Notes: generated from the letters alone by a model not told the origin. Shown: positions 33,801 to 43,932, numbered from the stretch's first letter. The stretch is 64,000 nucleotides of DNA from Paenibacillus castaneae (GCF_002884445.1 NZ_KZ614144.1:4322094-4386093), one strand, 5' to 3'. Program-made: numbers and translations.

Positions 33801-35639
33801 TTAGTTTGTAATTTGATACAAAGCTCTGACACCTGCACCATCTATCGCGATTTGTGGTGGAATATTGCTTCCGTCTCCGTCAACCGGGAAGCCCTTCCAT
33901 ACCGTTTCGTTTACGGTATAGAATACCCATGGGCGATACATAAGTGGAATCGACGGAACGTCCGTCAGCCAAATTTTAGTCAATTCCGTGTAAAGACCTT
34001 TCGCATCCGCCTCGCTTGCCGTCGGAATTTTATCGATAATTTCGTCCGCTTTGTCGTTTTTGTAGCGGCCCCAGTTCCAGAACGCCATTTCACCCATTTT
34101 TGCTACACCTTTGGAATACATGATCGTTCTTGATCTGCTCCAAGGATTCGCCGGAGTAACGTTGCCGGCAGGCGTGTTCATAATAATATCGAATTTGCCG
34201 GTTTGAAGATCATTGGTCCATACCGGCGCTTCAGGGAATTTGGTGCGAATTTCAACCCCGATTGCTTTCGCGCTTTGCGCTACAATCTCCAATGCGGCGT
34301 TCCAATCCGACCAACCGTATGGGCACTCGATTTCGAAAGGCCCCAGTCTTTCCCCATTAAGAACCCGAATGCCATCTTTGGCTTTCTTGGCGCCAATGCT
34401 GTCGAGTAATTTGTTGGCGGCATCAATATCCGTCGTCCATTGCAGAGACTTTATAGCCCCTTGGTCAACATATTTGGATTCAGCCGGTGTATCAAGCGTA
34501 AGGGATGGCTTCATGTCGGCGGAATAACCGCTCATTGCCAGCTCAGAAATCTTTTTGTAGTCAATCGCCATCGCAATCGCTTTTCTTACGTCCTTATTAT
34601 CCAGACCTTTCCGTTCCATATTGAAGAAAATAGATGGCATCGAGCCCGGCAGATAGTATGGAGCTTCCTTCAAGTAGGTTTTAACCGGTGCTCCGCCTTC
34701 CCACATTTTCCATACCTGTGGAGTGAATTGCTGCGAAACGTCAACCTGGCCGTTTTTGAACGCCAAGTCACCGGAAGCATTATCTTTGTAAATCACGTGC
34801 GTAATGTATTTCGGAGCAGGAAGCTTGCCGAACAAGGTTTTGCCCCAGTAATTGTCATCGCGCTGTACAGTAATTTTTTGGTCATTGTAGAAAAACATTT
34901 TGTAAGGACCAGTACCAATTGGGTCTTCATTAAATTCCTTGCGGATTTCTGCCAAGTCATTATTCGTTTTCTTCTCGATTGCTTCCCAGATATGCTTCGG
35001 AAGCATCGGGATCAGTTCTAAGCTCTCCGTTACCGTCAGCTTATTAGCATTATCAGCTTTGAGCTTAATGGTAATCGAGTTAGTGCCATCCGCGGTTACA
35101 TCCTGAATGTAATCCCAGTAGCTAGTCCAGTTAATTTCATATTTCTGACCGAGCTTATACGTGTATACGACATCGTCCGCTGTAAATGGAGTGCCATCAC
35201 TCCACTTGGCATCCTTGTTTAGCTCCACTTTGAGCGTTGTGTCGTCAGACCATGAATATGAACTGCCAAGCAGGGGCTCCAAGTTGCCATCATTCATATT
35301 GATCATAAACAAGGTCTCGTAAATGAGCTCGCGAGAGTTCCCGTAGTTGATTGGAAATGCAGGGTTTCCGCTTAGCAAATTGAAGTTAGTCGGTGCTCCC
35401 CACTGCAAACCGTTTATATATAGCGTTTCATTTCTAGCCGTTTCCTTTGAGCTTCCCGAGTCTGGTTTCGTCGTTTCCTCTGTAGCAGGAGGATCTTCTT
35501 TTTTAGTATCCGTTGCTGCTGGTTTATCTGTTTGCTGGTTAGTGGCAGACGGTGGTGCTGGTGAGTTTGTACACGCTGCTAAAAGTGTAACGATCATAAA
35601 AACGAGCAAAAGCATCCTCGAAGTCGCTTTCATATTCAT
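33801..35639 (-). CDS. Extracellular solute-binding lipoprotein, family 5 (Opp/Dpp class)
   Basis: 612 residues. Signal peptide with lipobox LAAC (Cys23), followed by a low-complexity Ser/Thr/Pro/Glu linker to about residue 75, then the family 5 fold: YSWSDDTTLKVELNKDAKWSDGTPFTADDVVYT is the standard family signature. Start chosen at the ATG with GGAGATG upstream. Family 5 proteins bind peptides, nickel or, in some bacteria, xylo- and gluco-oligosaccharides. A promoter and a near-perfect cre site lie upstream, so expression is likely carbon-repressed. First gene of the importer operon. Confidence 0.92.
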   Translation of the reverse strand: MNMKATSRMLLLVFMIVTLLAACTNSPAPPSATNQQTDKPAATDTKKEDPPATEETTKPDSGSSKETARNETLYINGLQWGAPTNFNLLSGNPAFPINYGNSRELIYETLFMINMNDGNLEPLLGSSYSWSDDTTLKVELNKDAKWSDGTPFTADDVVYTYKLGQKYEINWTSYWDYIQDVTADGTNSITIKLKADNANKLTVTESLELIPMLPKHIWEAIEKKTNNDLAEIRKEFNEDPIGTGPYKMFFYNDQKITVQRDDNYWGKTLFGKLPAPKYITHVIYKDNASGDLAFKNGQVDVSQQFTPQVWKMWEGGAPVKTYLKEAPYYLPGSMPSIFFNMERKGLDNKDVRKAIAMAIDYKKISELAMSGYSADMKPSLTLDTPAESKYVDQGAIKSLQWTTDIDAANKLLDSIGAKKAKDGIRVLNGERLGPFEIECPYGWSDWNAALEIVAQSAKAIGVEIRTKFPEAPVWTNDLQTGKFDIIMNTPAGNVTPANPWSRSRTIMYSKGVAKMGEMAFWNWGRYKNDKADEIIDKIPTASEADAKGLYTELTKIWLTDVPSIPLMYRPWVFYTVNETVWKGFPVDGDGSNIPPQIAIDGAGVRALYQITN

Positions 35640-35735
35640 TTTCACATCTCCAATCATAAAATGATGTTCGTTACAAGCGTTAAACAAATCAGTCGTGCCC
35701 CCAGATCCCCTTCCTAAATGATTTATCCAGCTGCT

Positions 35736-35749
35736 AGAAAACGCTTACA
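35736..35749 (-). promoter_or_regulatory. cre site (CcpA) at the Opp-type operon promoter
   Basis: Minus strand TGTAAGCGTTTTCT matches the catabolite-responsive consensus TGTAARCGYTWWCA except the last base. It begins five bases after the -10 box, overlapping the start site, a position where CcpA represses. Confidence 0.7.
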
Positions 35750-35754
35750 TATTT

Positions 35755-35783
35755 AGTATAGAGTTTCTTTCATATACGGTAAA
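35755..35783 (-). promoter_or_regulatory. Promoter of the Opp-type importer operon
   Basis: Minus strand -35 TTTACC (35778-35783), 17-bp spacer, -10 TATACT (35755-35760). The 5' untranslated leader is about 110 nt. Confidence 0.6.
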
Positions 35784-35868
35784 TATGCGTATTTTTGTGG
35801 TTATATCCATTTTTTTATGATTCAAGCAAAAAGACACCAACACATCGCCGGAGCGAGCGCTGATGCCC

Positions 35869-37224
35869 TTATTCATACATTTGCATGCGGTCATATGCAG
35901 CTTGAATATCTTGTGCCAGCACCTCAGGCGTCAACTCGGATTCAGGCAGCAGCAGCTGCTGCAGCCCTGCATTCATAGCAAGCACAACCTCCGGAGCCAG
36001 CCTCACATCAAAGACCGGAGTCAGCTTTGCCTTTTGCAGCAGGTCCAAATATTGTTCAAATAATGGAGACGAGCTGCTTTTATCATAATTAGTCGCGAAC
36101 GAACCCGAAATATCACCACGTTCCGCCATTCGATTAGCAGCGGCTTCACCCGTCAGCAGCTTGACTAATTCAATGGCTTCTGCCAGCCTTTCTCCTTCCA
36201 GATTTGAATTGAGAGCAATAGCCCAGCCTGACCCGCCCGCTGCCGTGCCTGCCTGTCCTCTCCCTCCATTAACAGGAGGAAGCAGAGCGAGATGCGTATA
36301 ATCCAGAATCGACTTCGGCGCATCTGCCACAACAGACGATACTGCCCAGCCGCCCTCCATAAACATAGCCGCTTTGCCTAGATAATAGGGCGAGCGCTGC
36401 TGTGCATTATCCATGCTAATCATGTCCTCGCTGAATGCGCCTATTTCCGAGAGCTGCTTCATTGCTGCCAGCGCGTTGACAAACGGCCTATCTGTAAATG
36501 CCGCACCGCTGTTTTCTTCAATGCTTCTGAACCACTCCGTCCCTGTAAAACGGTCGGCAAGCGCGCTCAGTAAGCATGAACCTGCAACCCACTGATCTTT
36601 ATTGCCCATAGCTATAGGTGTATAACCGATCTCCTTGATCCTTTTGACCGCTTCGATAAATTCATCCCATGTTTTGGGAAAGGTATAATAGCCCGCTTGC
36701 CGAAAAATAATTTCATTATAATAAATGATGGATGTCGCAGTTAATTGCATAGGAACGCCTGCGAGTACACCATCAAACATGAAGTCTTCGAATGATTGTG
36801 GACGAAACCCCTGCTTCCATTCGGAATCTTGGTCCATTATATTTTCCATTGGCATGATTAGATCATTATCCAGCAGCATCTTCGCATCCGACCCGAGCAT
36901 CATGAATACGTCCGGAAGTGAATTGGCGGCTGCCAGCGTTTTGATTTTCGTTTTCAGCGAGGCATTGTCTAGTATATCCTCTGAAAGCTCAACTTGAGGG
37001 TGCTCCCGGACAAACTGCTCAATCAGGCTGCGATGGACGACGTCAACCGCAGCTGTTGATGTCGCTAACCAAGAATCTGTCAATGTCAGCTTGATTTTAG
37101 CAGACGTCCCAATGAAATCTTTGCGCTCGGCATCTGTAACACCTTCGGCAGCATTAGAGGCACAGCCACTTAGAATGAAAAAAACGATGAATAAAAGGGT
37201 GCGAAGCTTACAGATATCGCTCAT
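35869..37224 (-). CDS. Solute-binding lipoprotein, family 1, in the YesM/YesN operon without permeases
   Basis: 451 residues with lipobox LSGC (Cys21), so a membrane-anchored external binding protein. Sequence such as VPMQLTATSIIYYNEIIFRQAGYYTFPKTWDEFIEAVKRI and FMEGGWAVSSVV is typical of sugar-binding family 1. It starts 29 bp after the response regulator gene and no permease genes are near. It may deliver sugar to a CUT1 permease encoded elsewhere, or present ligand to the YesM-type kinase as a sensing accessory. The ligand is unknown. Confidence 0.88.
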   Translation of the reverse strand: MSDICKLRTLLFIVFFILSGCASNAAEGVTDAERKDFIGTSAKIKLTLTDSWLATSTAAVDVVHRSLIEQFVREHPQVELSEDILDNASLKTKIKTLAAANSLPDVFMMLGSDAKMLLDNDLIMPMENIMDQDSEWKQGFRPQSFEDFMFDGVLAGVPMQLTATSIIYYNEIIFRQAGYYTFPKTWDEFIEAVKRIKEIGYTPIAMGNKDQWVAGSCLLSALADRFTGTEWFRSIEENSGAAFTDRPFVNALAAMKQLSEIGAFSEDMISMDNAQQRSPYYLGKAAMFMEGGWAVSSVVADAPKSILDYTHLALLPPVNGGRGQAGTAAGGSGWAIALNSNLEGERLAEAIELVKLLTGEAAANRMAERGDISGSFATNYDKSSSSPLFEQYLDLLQKAKLTPVFDVRLAPEVVLAMNAGLQQLLLPESELTPEVLAQDIQAAYDRMQMYE

Positions 37225-37253
37225 TATAACGCCTCCCTTTGCTTCAGATTAGC

Positions 37254-38852
37254 TCATTTATTCCGATAGTCCCGTGGAGAATAGCCGGTGTGTTTTTTGA
37301 AAATCAACGAAAAGTATTTGTAATCCTGAAAGCCTACCTTCTCTGCGATTTCATAGGTTTTGAGGAAAGTATGCTTCAAAAGCCGCTTGGCTTCCTCCAT
37401 TCGAAGCTGATTCAGCCACTTAATGAACGTAATGCCCATTTCTTCTTTGAATACTTTGCTTAAATGGGGAGGCGTCACTGCGATATAGTCCGCCGCTTCC
37501 GTCAACCCAATTGGTTTATCGTAATGATTTCTAACGTAATGAATCACTTCTTTTACTATTTTTTTGGAATGATGTTTTGTCCTTTCTCCAATCAAATCAA
37601 TCACTTGCTCCATATACTCATTGATCCAAATTTCCAAGTCGGCAACCAGCTCGTATTTCTCAACTGCAATCTGAGGTAGAAAATGAGCTGGAAACACCCT
37701 TTCAGAATCAATATCCATTTCCTTCAGTGTCTGAATGAGACAAATCATAATCCGGACGCAGTAGCTTTTTATGCCTTCAAATGAGATGCTCTCCGATTTA
37801 AAACGCATGAAATAATGGTCTATGGTTTCGCGCAGCCCTTCAATATTAAAGGTTAACAGAGACTGCACTAGCTTCTTTTCTTCATCTCTAAAAAATACGA
37901 GACGCTTCGAGTCAGGACTTCTCGTTCCATTCTGCTCTAAATAGACGATAATTTTTCCCTTTCCGAAAAAAGCTTTTTCCTGAATAGCTTGAACGGCCTG
38001 ATCATAGCTTTGGGAAGCATTCATTATATAATGAACGGGCTGTCCTATGCCGATTGATACGGACACTTTTAAATAGTGCATGAGCTTGGACTGAATATCT
38101 TCACAAAGACTCATGATCGACGTATCTGCTTCGATATTGATTAATATGATCAATTTCCCGGACTCCCCAAAGCCGACAAACCCTCGATAACGTGATACGA
38201 GCGTTTCTTCTGCTACATTGAGGAGTGCGAACAAATAAGCTTCATTTTCCTTTTGCGATAAACACTCTTTAAAAATGGTATAGTCGTCGATTTCCATCAC
38301 AATGATCTGATACATCGGTCCTTCTAGGCTGATTCTCAAACTGTTCGCTTTCTCCATCATTTCACTCTTATCCAGCCTTTTATTAATCAGACTGTTCATA
38401 AATTTGGATTTAATAAATGGCAAATTCTCATTAAACAGCTTGCTCTTAATAAGGTCTGCCTGCCTCATTATGCGTTTTTTATGTTCGCTATCCATAACCT
38501 CCATTATCGTGCTGATTAATTTATCTGCAATGACCGGCTTGAGCAAATAATGCTGAATACCGATCAGCATCGCTTCCTTTGCATATTGAAAGTCCTCATA
38601 TCCGCTCAGCAGAATCATTCCAATATTCGGATATAACATTTTGACCGATCTGGCGAGCTCTATTCCTGACATAAAGGGCATACGAATGTCCGTTACGATC
38701 AAGTCGACAGGCTCCTGCTGCAGTTTGTAAAGAGCGTCTTTGCCGTTTCTTGCGTCTGCCGTAATCTCAATCCCATGAGCAGCCCAATCGATAGAGGTCA
38801 TGATTCCTTTGCGCACAACAATCTCGTCATCTACGATCATTACTTTAAACAT
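37254..38852 (-). CDS. Response regulator with AraC output, YesN type
   Basis: 532 residues. Receiver domain at 1-120 with acidic pocket VDDE, phosphoacceptor Asp in LIVTDIRMPFMSG (about residue 55) and the switch KPV motif; a middle region of 280 residues; C-terminal AraC domain (IGLTEAADYIAVTPPHLSKVF; LKTYEIAEKVGFQDYKYFSLIF). The kinase gene overlaps its start by 8 bp. It would activate carbohydrate genes when phosphorylated by the YesM-type kinase; its own operon and the adjacent Opp-type importer are candidates. Confidence 0.92.
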   Translation of the reverse strand: MFKVMIVDDEIVVRKGIMTSIDWAAHGIEITADARNGKDALYKLQQEPVDLIVTDIRMPFMSGIELARSVKMLYPNIGMILLSGYEDFQYAKEAMLIGIQHYLLKPVIADKLISTIMEVMDSEHKKRIMRQADLIKSKLFNENLPFIKSKFMNSLINKRLDKSEMMEKANSLRISLEGPMYQIIVMEIDDYTIFKECLSQKENEAYLFALLNVAEETLVSRYRGFVGFGESGKLIILINIEADTSIMSLCEDIQSKLMHYLKVSVSIGIGQPVHYIMNASQSYDQAVQAIQEKAFFGKGKIIVYLEQNGTRSPDSKRLVFFRDEEKKLVQSLLTFNIEGLRETIDHYFMRFKSESISFEGIKSYCVRIMICLIQTLKEMDIDSERVFPAHFLPQIAVEKYELVADLEIWINEYMEQVIDLIGERTKHHSKKIVKEVIHYVRNHYDKPIGLTEAADYIAVTPPHLSKVFKEEMGITFIKWLNQLRMEEAKRLLKHTFLKTYEIAEKVGFQDYKYFSLIFKKHTGYSPRDYRNK

Positions 38853-40590
38853 TCGTCACATGTCCTTTCGAATAAGGTTGTCTGACGATTACCGTTGTCC
38901 CCTTCAAAGGGGTGCTATGAAATTCGATACCATATAGCGAACCGTAATTGAGCTTTATTCGATCATGAATGTTTTTAAGCCCCAAGCCTTGAGGCTCATC
39001 TGAGGAGCTGTTCAGCTTTTCGCGAATGGACGTTTCGTCTGCACCTATTCCATCGTCGTGTACCGAATAAACAAGGTCGACGCCATCTCGAAAGATGTGA
39101 ATATCAACCCGCCCGCTGCCTTCCCTTTCTTCGATTCCATGGCGAATCGCGTTTTCGACAATGGGCTGCAGCACCATCTTGGTCACCGTACAGTCGAGTA
39201 TGTCCTCGTCGTCAATTTGAAGCGAGAAGGTGATGGTTTCCTCATAACGCTTCTGCTGAATCAACATATAGTGTTGAATATGCTCGGCTTCCTTCCTTAC
39301 GGTAGTGAAACGGCTTCCACTATTAAGACCGATCCTAAACAATTGGGAGAGTGAATTAATCATGACAGATGTGTCGAACGCCTTCTCCATTCGGCTCATC
39401 CAATAAATAAGATCAAGCGTATTGTATAGAAAGTGGGGGTTTATCTGCTCCTGAAGCGCTTTTAATTCCGCCTCTTTCTGTTTAATCTTCGATACATGCA
39501 CTTCATTGATCAATTCGTCCAGCTTCTGAGACATTTGATTGAAACCAAGTGCCAGCAGCGTAATCTCGTCATTGCCTGTCACTTTCATTTCCAAATTAAA
39601 ATTTTCGCGTTCCACTCGCTTCATCAGCAATCGAATTTGTTTCAAAGGCGTAAGTACTCTTGATGCGAAAAGAAATATAACAGTCAAACAAATGACGAGA
39701 CTTACTACGATTGAATAAATGGTAACACTTTTGATGACATTGCCCGGCTTCATAATTAACTCATAAGGCGTCAGCTCCAAGATGTTCCAGTTCTTCGTTT
39801 CCATTCGGTAGTAGACGGCTAAATATTCCTTTTCCTTATAGACGGTGTTAAAAAAGCCTTCTGTCCGGCGCGCCATATCAGGGCTAGTCAGTGACGTCGC
39901 GATAGGACTTCCTAATTGATCAGCGGAGATGGTTGACAAAATATCTTTTCTCTCATCGATTAAATAGAATAGGCTCTTATCCTTCATTTTTGTCCGGTAT
40001 AAATCTCCGAAGCTGCTTTCAAGAATATTTATTTTCAATATGCCCAATGAACGGCTGATATGATTGATATCTCGGATGTCCCTAATCATAGAGACTACCT
40101 TCACTTCTTTGTTCTGCACCCATACGGTATCTAAATACCAGCTGTCCTTGCCCTTCAGCGCTTTGGCTTGCAGCAGCATGTCGTTAGGCACGAGATTAAC
40201 CGCTCCGCGGTTATCGAAACCTACTTCGCCTAGGTCCTGCATGTAAATGGAATAGATATGCTTCTTATTAAAGGTCTGATCATTAAGAATGGAGAGAATT
40301 CGCGGGTAATTTTGCTGCTTGACAGCTGTGCTCGGAGATGCGAGATAGGCTGCTATCTCATTATTCTGTATGAGGTTTAAAGATATGGTATTCACATCGT
40401 TTACAATCATGTCCAGATTGTTCGAAATCTGCTGGGCATTCGCTAAATTTAAATCAATGACTTGATTTCGGACCACCTTGTTGGACTCGAAATAGGAGAA
40501 GCCGCTCACGATTAATAATGGACAAACGGCGAGTACAACAGAAAGCAGCATTACCTTGGAACGAATACTGAAAAACCGTTTATTTCTCAT
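38845..40590 (-). CDS. Sensor histidine kinase, YesM type
   Basis: About 581 residues: first membrane helix at about 13-33 (VMLLSVVLAVCPLLIVSGFS), a 250-residue extracellular sensor (Cache-like), second helix (VTIYSIVVSLVICLTVIFLF), HAMP linker, then the His_kinase domain with phosphoacceptor in LQEQINPHFLYNTLDLIYW and ATPase motifs PIVENAIRHGIE and DDGIGAD. I choose MRNKRFF with GGCGGTG upstream; TTG or ATG starts up to 19 codons earlier are possible. Partner of the response regulator encoded directly downstream. Confidence 0.92.
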   Translation of the reverse strand: MRNKRFFSIRSKVMLLSVVLAVCPLLIVSGFSYFESNKVVRNQVIDLNLANAQQISNNLDMIVNDVNTISLNLIQNNEIAAYLASPSTAVKQQNYPRILSILNDQTFNKKHIYSIYMQDLGEVGFDNRGAVNLVPNDMLLQAKALKGKDSWYLDTVWVQNKEVKVVSMIRDIRDINHISRSLGILKINILESSFGDLYRTKMKDKSLFYLIDERKDILSTISADQLGSPIATSLTSPDMARRTEGFFNTVYKEKEYLAVYYRMETKNWNILELTPYELIMKPGNVIKSVTIYSIVVSLVICLTVIFLFASRVLTPLKQIRLLMKRVERENFNLEMKVTGNDEITLLALGFNQMSQKLDELINEVHVSKIKQKEAELKALQEQINPHFLYNTLDLIYWMSRMEKAFDTSVMINSLSQLFRIGLNSGSRFTTVRKEAEHIQHYMLIQQKRYEETITFSLQIDDEDILDCTVTKMVLQPIVENAIRHGIEEREGSGRVDIHIFRDGVDLVYSVHDDGIGADETSIREKLNSSSDEPQGLGLKNIHDRIKLNYGSLYGIEFHSTPLKGTTVIVRQPYSKGHVTNV

Positions 40591-40752
40591 ACCATAAACA
40601 CCGCCGTCTAAGTCATTCATTAACAGCTCTGTCTTGTTATTCCCCAACCTGCTTCAGTATGCGCTTTTATTAATTATTCGCTTCGATTGTCGAAGCTCCT
40701 TCTAATCTTTTACCGTTATTAGGGCGTTTCTAATTAAATTTATCTCACACTA

Positions 40753-40780
40753 AAATAGGCTGCCATGCTAATGGCAGCCT
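40753..40780 (-). terminator. Terminator of the alpha-mannosidase operon
   Basis: Perfect 10-bp stem AGGCTGCCAT / ATGGCAGCCT with 4-nt loop, followed on the minus strand by ATTTTAG. Confidence 0.75.
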
Positions 40781-40830
40781 CTCTTTATTTAATGATTCTA
40801 TTTCCATTCCCAACTTATTTTAGGTCACCT

Positions 40831-43800
40831 TTATTCACTCGGGTTTGCAACCGCAATGCGGATCGTTTTAATTTCAAAGGGTGAAAATTCCAGCTCAACC
40901 GATGAACACTGCTCGCCTAGCAGCCGGATCGGCTGCTCCATCAAGTCGGTTTCTTCGATTGAAACGCATTCCATTCCCATTGCAATCTCCGCTCGAGCTA
41001 GTGTTCCGGCGGTTTCAAAGAGACGGAAGACGAGATGATCGCTGTCTTCGGCTTTTTTGACCGACTCGAGCATGATGAGGGGATGATGGATTTGAAGCAG
41101 CTGTATCGGCGGGAATCCGCCTTCCGCCTTCTGACTTCCTTCCATCACCGTTAAGGGAATGTTGAGTTCATACCCTTTGCGATAAACTTTCGCCTCGATC
41201 TCATTGCCTGCATGCGGATAGAGGGCATAGGTAAAGCGATGAGACGCGCGATCCGCCTGCGGATCCGGATAAGCTGGACTGCGCAGCAGATTAATATCCA
41301 TGACGGATCCCCTTACGCTGTGGCCGTATTTGGAATCGTTTAGCAGAGCGACCCCATAGTCATGTCTCGATAGGTCAATGAAATGATGGGCACAAATTTC
41401 ATCCTTGGCAAATTCAATGCCGGTATTGCGGGTTGTCGGACGCTTGATGGAGCCGAACTGAATATCGCAGCTCACCTCGTCTGCCCAAACGTTCACAGGG
41501 AATGACGCGCGCAGCATTTTCCCCGATTCCTTCCACTCTACTTCTGTTTCGAACTTGAGCACCGAGTCTCCCTCGGCCAGTACGATTCGCTGTGAAAATT
41601 GTGATTCCCCATATTGGTACTTCTGCTCCAGAATTGCATTCGGCCCTACAACAGATGGATGGCTATGGACAAGTCTCATCGTTCCTGCAGTTCGGTCCCG
41701 GTAATCCTGTGGGAAGTCCCATGCATCGCCGTCATCATGATAGACGGACAAGATGTTAGCTGCAGAACCAGGCAGAATAGCTTCGCGTCCATTCTTTTTG
41801 TCGTATAGAGAAGTAATCTGGCCCTCATCATTGAAAAGAACGGTCAAAAGATCGTTCTCAAGCAGCCGCTCCGTTGCCTTAAGCGTGACTTCCGGTGAAG
41901 GCTCCATGATGGCATCCTTCAATTGGACGAAACTCATAGCAGGCACGGCGATTTTGTGCCAATGCTCGTTATGACAGATCCAAGTCTCCCGTGTCCACGG
42001 AAGGGAGTTGGAAACTGCCGTTTCTCCGCTCCATCCCGCCATGCTTGCAAGCCGCTCGTAGGCATCAGCCTTCATGGCGCAAACCTCGTCATACAGGACG
42101 GAATAACGCTCCAGCGACTCGTCGTACACTCTTTTAATAGACGAACCGGGAAGAATATCATGGAATTGGTAAAGCAGGACCTCCTTCCATATCTCCTCAA
42201 GACGATCCGAAGGATAGGGAATGCCACCGGTCACCCATAATAGCGAGGCAGCATACTCCACCTCACGAAGGGTCTTCTCCAACTTACGGTTATACCATTT
42301 GTTCCGGCCCTGCGTCGTCAGCGTGCCTTGATGCTTCTCCAGATACAGTTCGCCTTTGTAGATCTGGAAGCGTTCGGCTTCATTCTCCAGCTTGTGAAAA
42401 AAAGAAAGTGAGCTTTCCTGTACGACCGGAGGGATGCCGAGCAGGTTTTTCTCCCGTGCCAATCGTTCCAGATGCTCTTCGCCGGGGCCGCCGCCGCCAT
42501 CGCCGATTCCGAAGAGCATCAGCGCATGGCTGGAAACATTGCGGTCCAGATACTGGCTCTCGATCTTCGCCAGTGATCTTGGAGCGGCTGGGCTATTGTA
42601 CGTGTCTTCTGGCGGAAGATGGGTCAGTACGCGGGTTCCGTCAATGCCCTCCCAATAGAAACTGTGGTGCGGATGGCTGTTATAGACACTCCAGCTCAGC
42701 TTCTGCGTCATCATGTAGTCCACGCCCGATTTCTTGAGCAATTGCGGCAGACTGGCATTGTACCCGAACACATCCGGCAGCCAAAGAACCTTCATTTCTT
42801 GGCCGAACTCCTGTTGGAAGAAGCGTTTCCCATACAAAATCTGGCGGATCAGAGCTTCCCCGCCGGAGATGTTCGTATCGGGCTCCACCCACATGGCTCC
42901 CTGGGCTTCCCATCGTCCTTCATGCACTCGTTCCTTAATTTGGGCGTATATCTTCGGATAACGCTCCTTGATCCATTCATAAAGCTGAGGCTGGCTGGCG
43001 CCAAACATATAATCCGGGTAGGTCTCCATGTTGCGTAAAGCAGTCGCGAATGTGCGGGCCCCCTTACGGATAGTTTCGCGAATCGGCCACAGCCATGCTA
43101 GGTCGATATGGGCATGCCCAATCGCACTGACTTCCAGTACCGGATCCCCACCTTGCCGCCCCAGCTCGATCTGCAGCATTTCGGCAGCTCTGAAGACCGT
43201 TTCTTCCCGCAGTTCGCTCAGAATGAGAGAAGCCTCATATAACGTCTGGAGTAGTCGGTCCCGGCGAGCGCTTGTCTGCGGCAGCTGCTCAGCCAGTTCG
43301 GAGAGAACCTCCCAATCATAATAAAGTTGTCTATAAGGCTCGTTGCAGATTGAAATATTCGCTTCCCTGATTGTGCCGCCTTGGAAATTTCCAAACAGGT
43401 CGTTGCAGGCCCCATCTGCCCACAAGTCAATGCTCTCACCGCCAGCTGCGCAGCCGCTGACTTCCACCACCCGCTTGCCAGGCAGCCCTAATACCAAATC
43501 GAAGGTCGAATTTTTGGTCGTAAGTCCCCGGTACGGCTCCCCGTCCTTATCCACGATGCACAATTCACCACTGATATCCAGCAGCAAAACCACTTTATGC
43601 CCTTTCGCTGAATCCGGCACAGTACCCTTGAAGCGGAACCACGCACAATCCCATAATTCGGCCCATTGATCGCCCGGATTGAGCGGACCGATGGGATTGC
43701 CTGACATTCTCTCCTTGTAAACTACCGGTTCTTTGGTCGCCCAAGCATGAACAAGCAAGTTCCCAACCGGCTCGTAAATCGCCTCGCGCAGCCGCGAAAG

Positions 43801-43848
43801 AACGACTTTCACCTTATCTAGCATAATTTGCTTTGTTTCATATGGCAT
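40831..43848 (-). CDS. Alpha-mannosidase, GH38
   Basis: 1005-residue retaining alpha-mannosidase, no signal peptide, thus cytoplasmic. Zinc site starts with GHAHIDLAWLWPIRET (His247, Asp249) and the catalytic nucleophile is Asp324 in WVEPDTNISGGEAL; another zinc region is IGDGGGGPGEEHLERL. The C-terminal beta-rich part ends in EFSPFEIKTIRIA as in Firmicute GH38 enzymes. AGGAG precedes the ATG. It is the last gene behind an ABC importer (47348-43933), so the imported ligand is probably a mannose-containing oligosaccharide. Length and domain plan are normal. Confidence 0.95.
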   Translation of the reverse strand: MPYETKQIMLDKVKVVLSRLREAIYEPVGNLLVHAWATKEPVVYKERMSGNPIGPLNPGDQWAELWDCAWFRFKGTVPDSAKGHKVVLLLDISGELCIVDKDGEPYRGLTTKNSTFDLVLGLPGKRVVEVSGCAAGGESIDLWADGACNDLFGNFQGGTIREANISICNEPYRQLYYDWEVLSELAEQLPQTSARRDRLLQTLYEASLILSELREETVFRAAEMLQIELGRQGGDPVLEVSAIGHAHIDLAWLWPIRETIRKGARTFATALRNMETYPDYMFGASQPQLYEWIKERYPKIYAQIKERVHEGRWEAQGAMWVEPDTNISGGEALIRQILYGKRFFQQEFGQEMKVLWLPDVFGYNASLPQLLKKSGVDYMMTQKLSWSVYNSHPHHSFYWEGIDGTRVLTHLPPEDTYNSPAAPRSLAKIESQYLDRNVSSHALMLFGIGDGGGGPGEEHLERLAREKNLLGIPPVVQESSLSFFHKLENEAERFQIYKGELYLEKHQGTLTTQGRNKWYNRKLEKTLREVEYAASLLWVTGGIPYPSDRLEEIWKEVLLYQFHDILPGSSIKRVYDESLERYSVLYDEVCAMKADAYERLASMAGWSGETAVSNSLPWTRETWICHNEHWHKIAVPAMSFVQLKDAIMEPSPEVTLKATERLLENDLLTVLFNDEGQITSLYDKKNGREAILPGSAANILSVYHDDGDAWDFPQDYRDRTAGTMRLVHSHPSVVGPNAILEQKYQYGESQFSQRIVLAEGDSVLKFETEVEWKESGKMLRASFPVNVWADEVSCDIQFGSIKRPTTRNTGIEFAKDEICAHHFIDLSRHDYGVALLNDSKYGHSVRGSVMDINLLRSPAYPDPQADRASHRFTYALYPHAGNEIEAKVYRKGYELNIPLTVMEGSQKAEGGFPPIQLLQIHHPLIMLESVKKAEDSDHLVFRLFETAGTLARAEIAMGMECVSIEETDLMEQPIRLLGEQCSSVELEFSPFEIKTIRIAVANPSE

Positions 43849-43891
43849 TTAATCACTCCTATAAGAATCCAGTAATGTCCAGAGTAAGAAG

Positions 43892-43915
43892 AAAGAGCGG
43901 ATATCCGCTCTTTCT
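43892..43915 (-). terminator. Palindromic hairpin between binding protein and alpha-mannosidase genes
   Basis: AAAGAGCGGAT / ATCCGCTCTTT, a 22-bp perfect palindrome with a short T tract. It may partly terminate or protect the upstream mRNA, allowing excess binding protein over mannosidase. Confidence 0.6.
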
Positions 43916-43932
43916 ATTGTGATTATTTTCAT

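Noticed and set aside
30012..35639. Nickel importer (Nik type) serving the adjacent lar operon
   Set aside because: The family includes nickel systems, but this unit is separated by its own promoter, cre site, an AraC gene and convergent terminators, and the lar operon already has a NicO permease. Not excluded, but less likely than an oligosaccharide.
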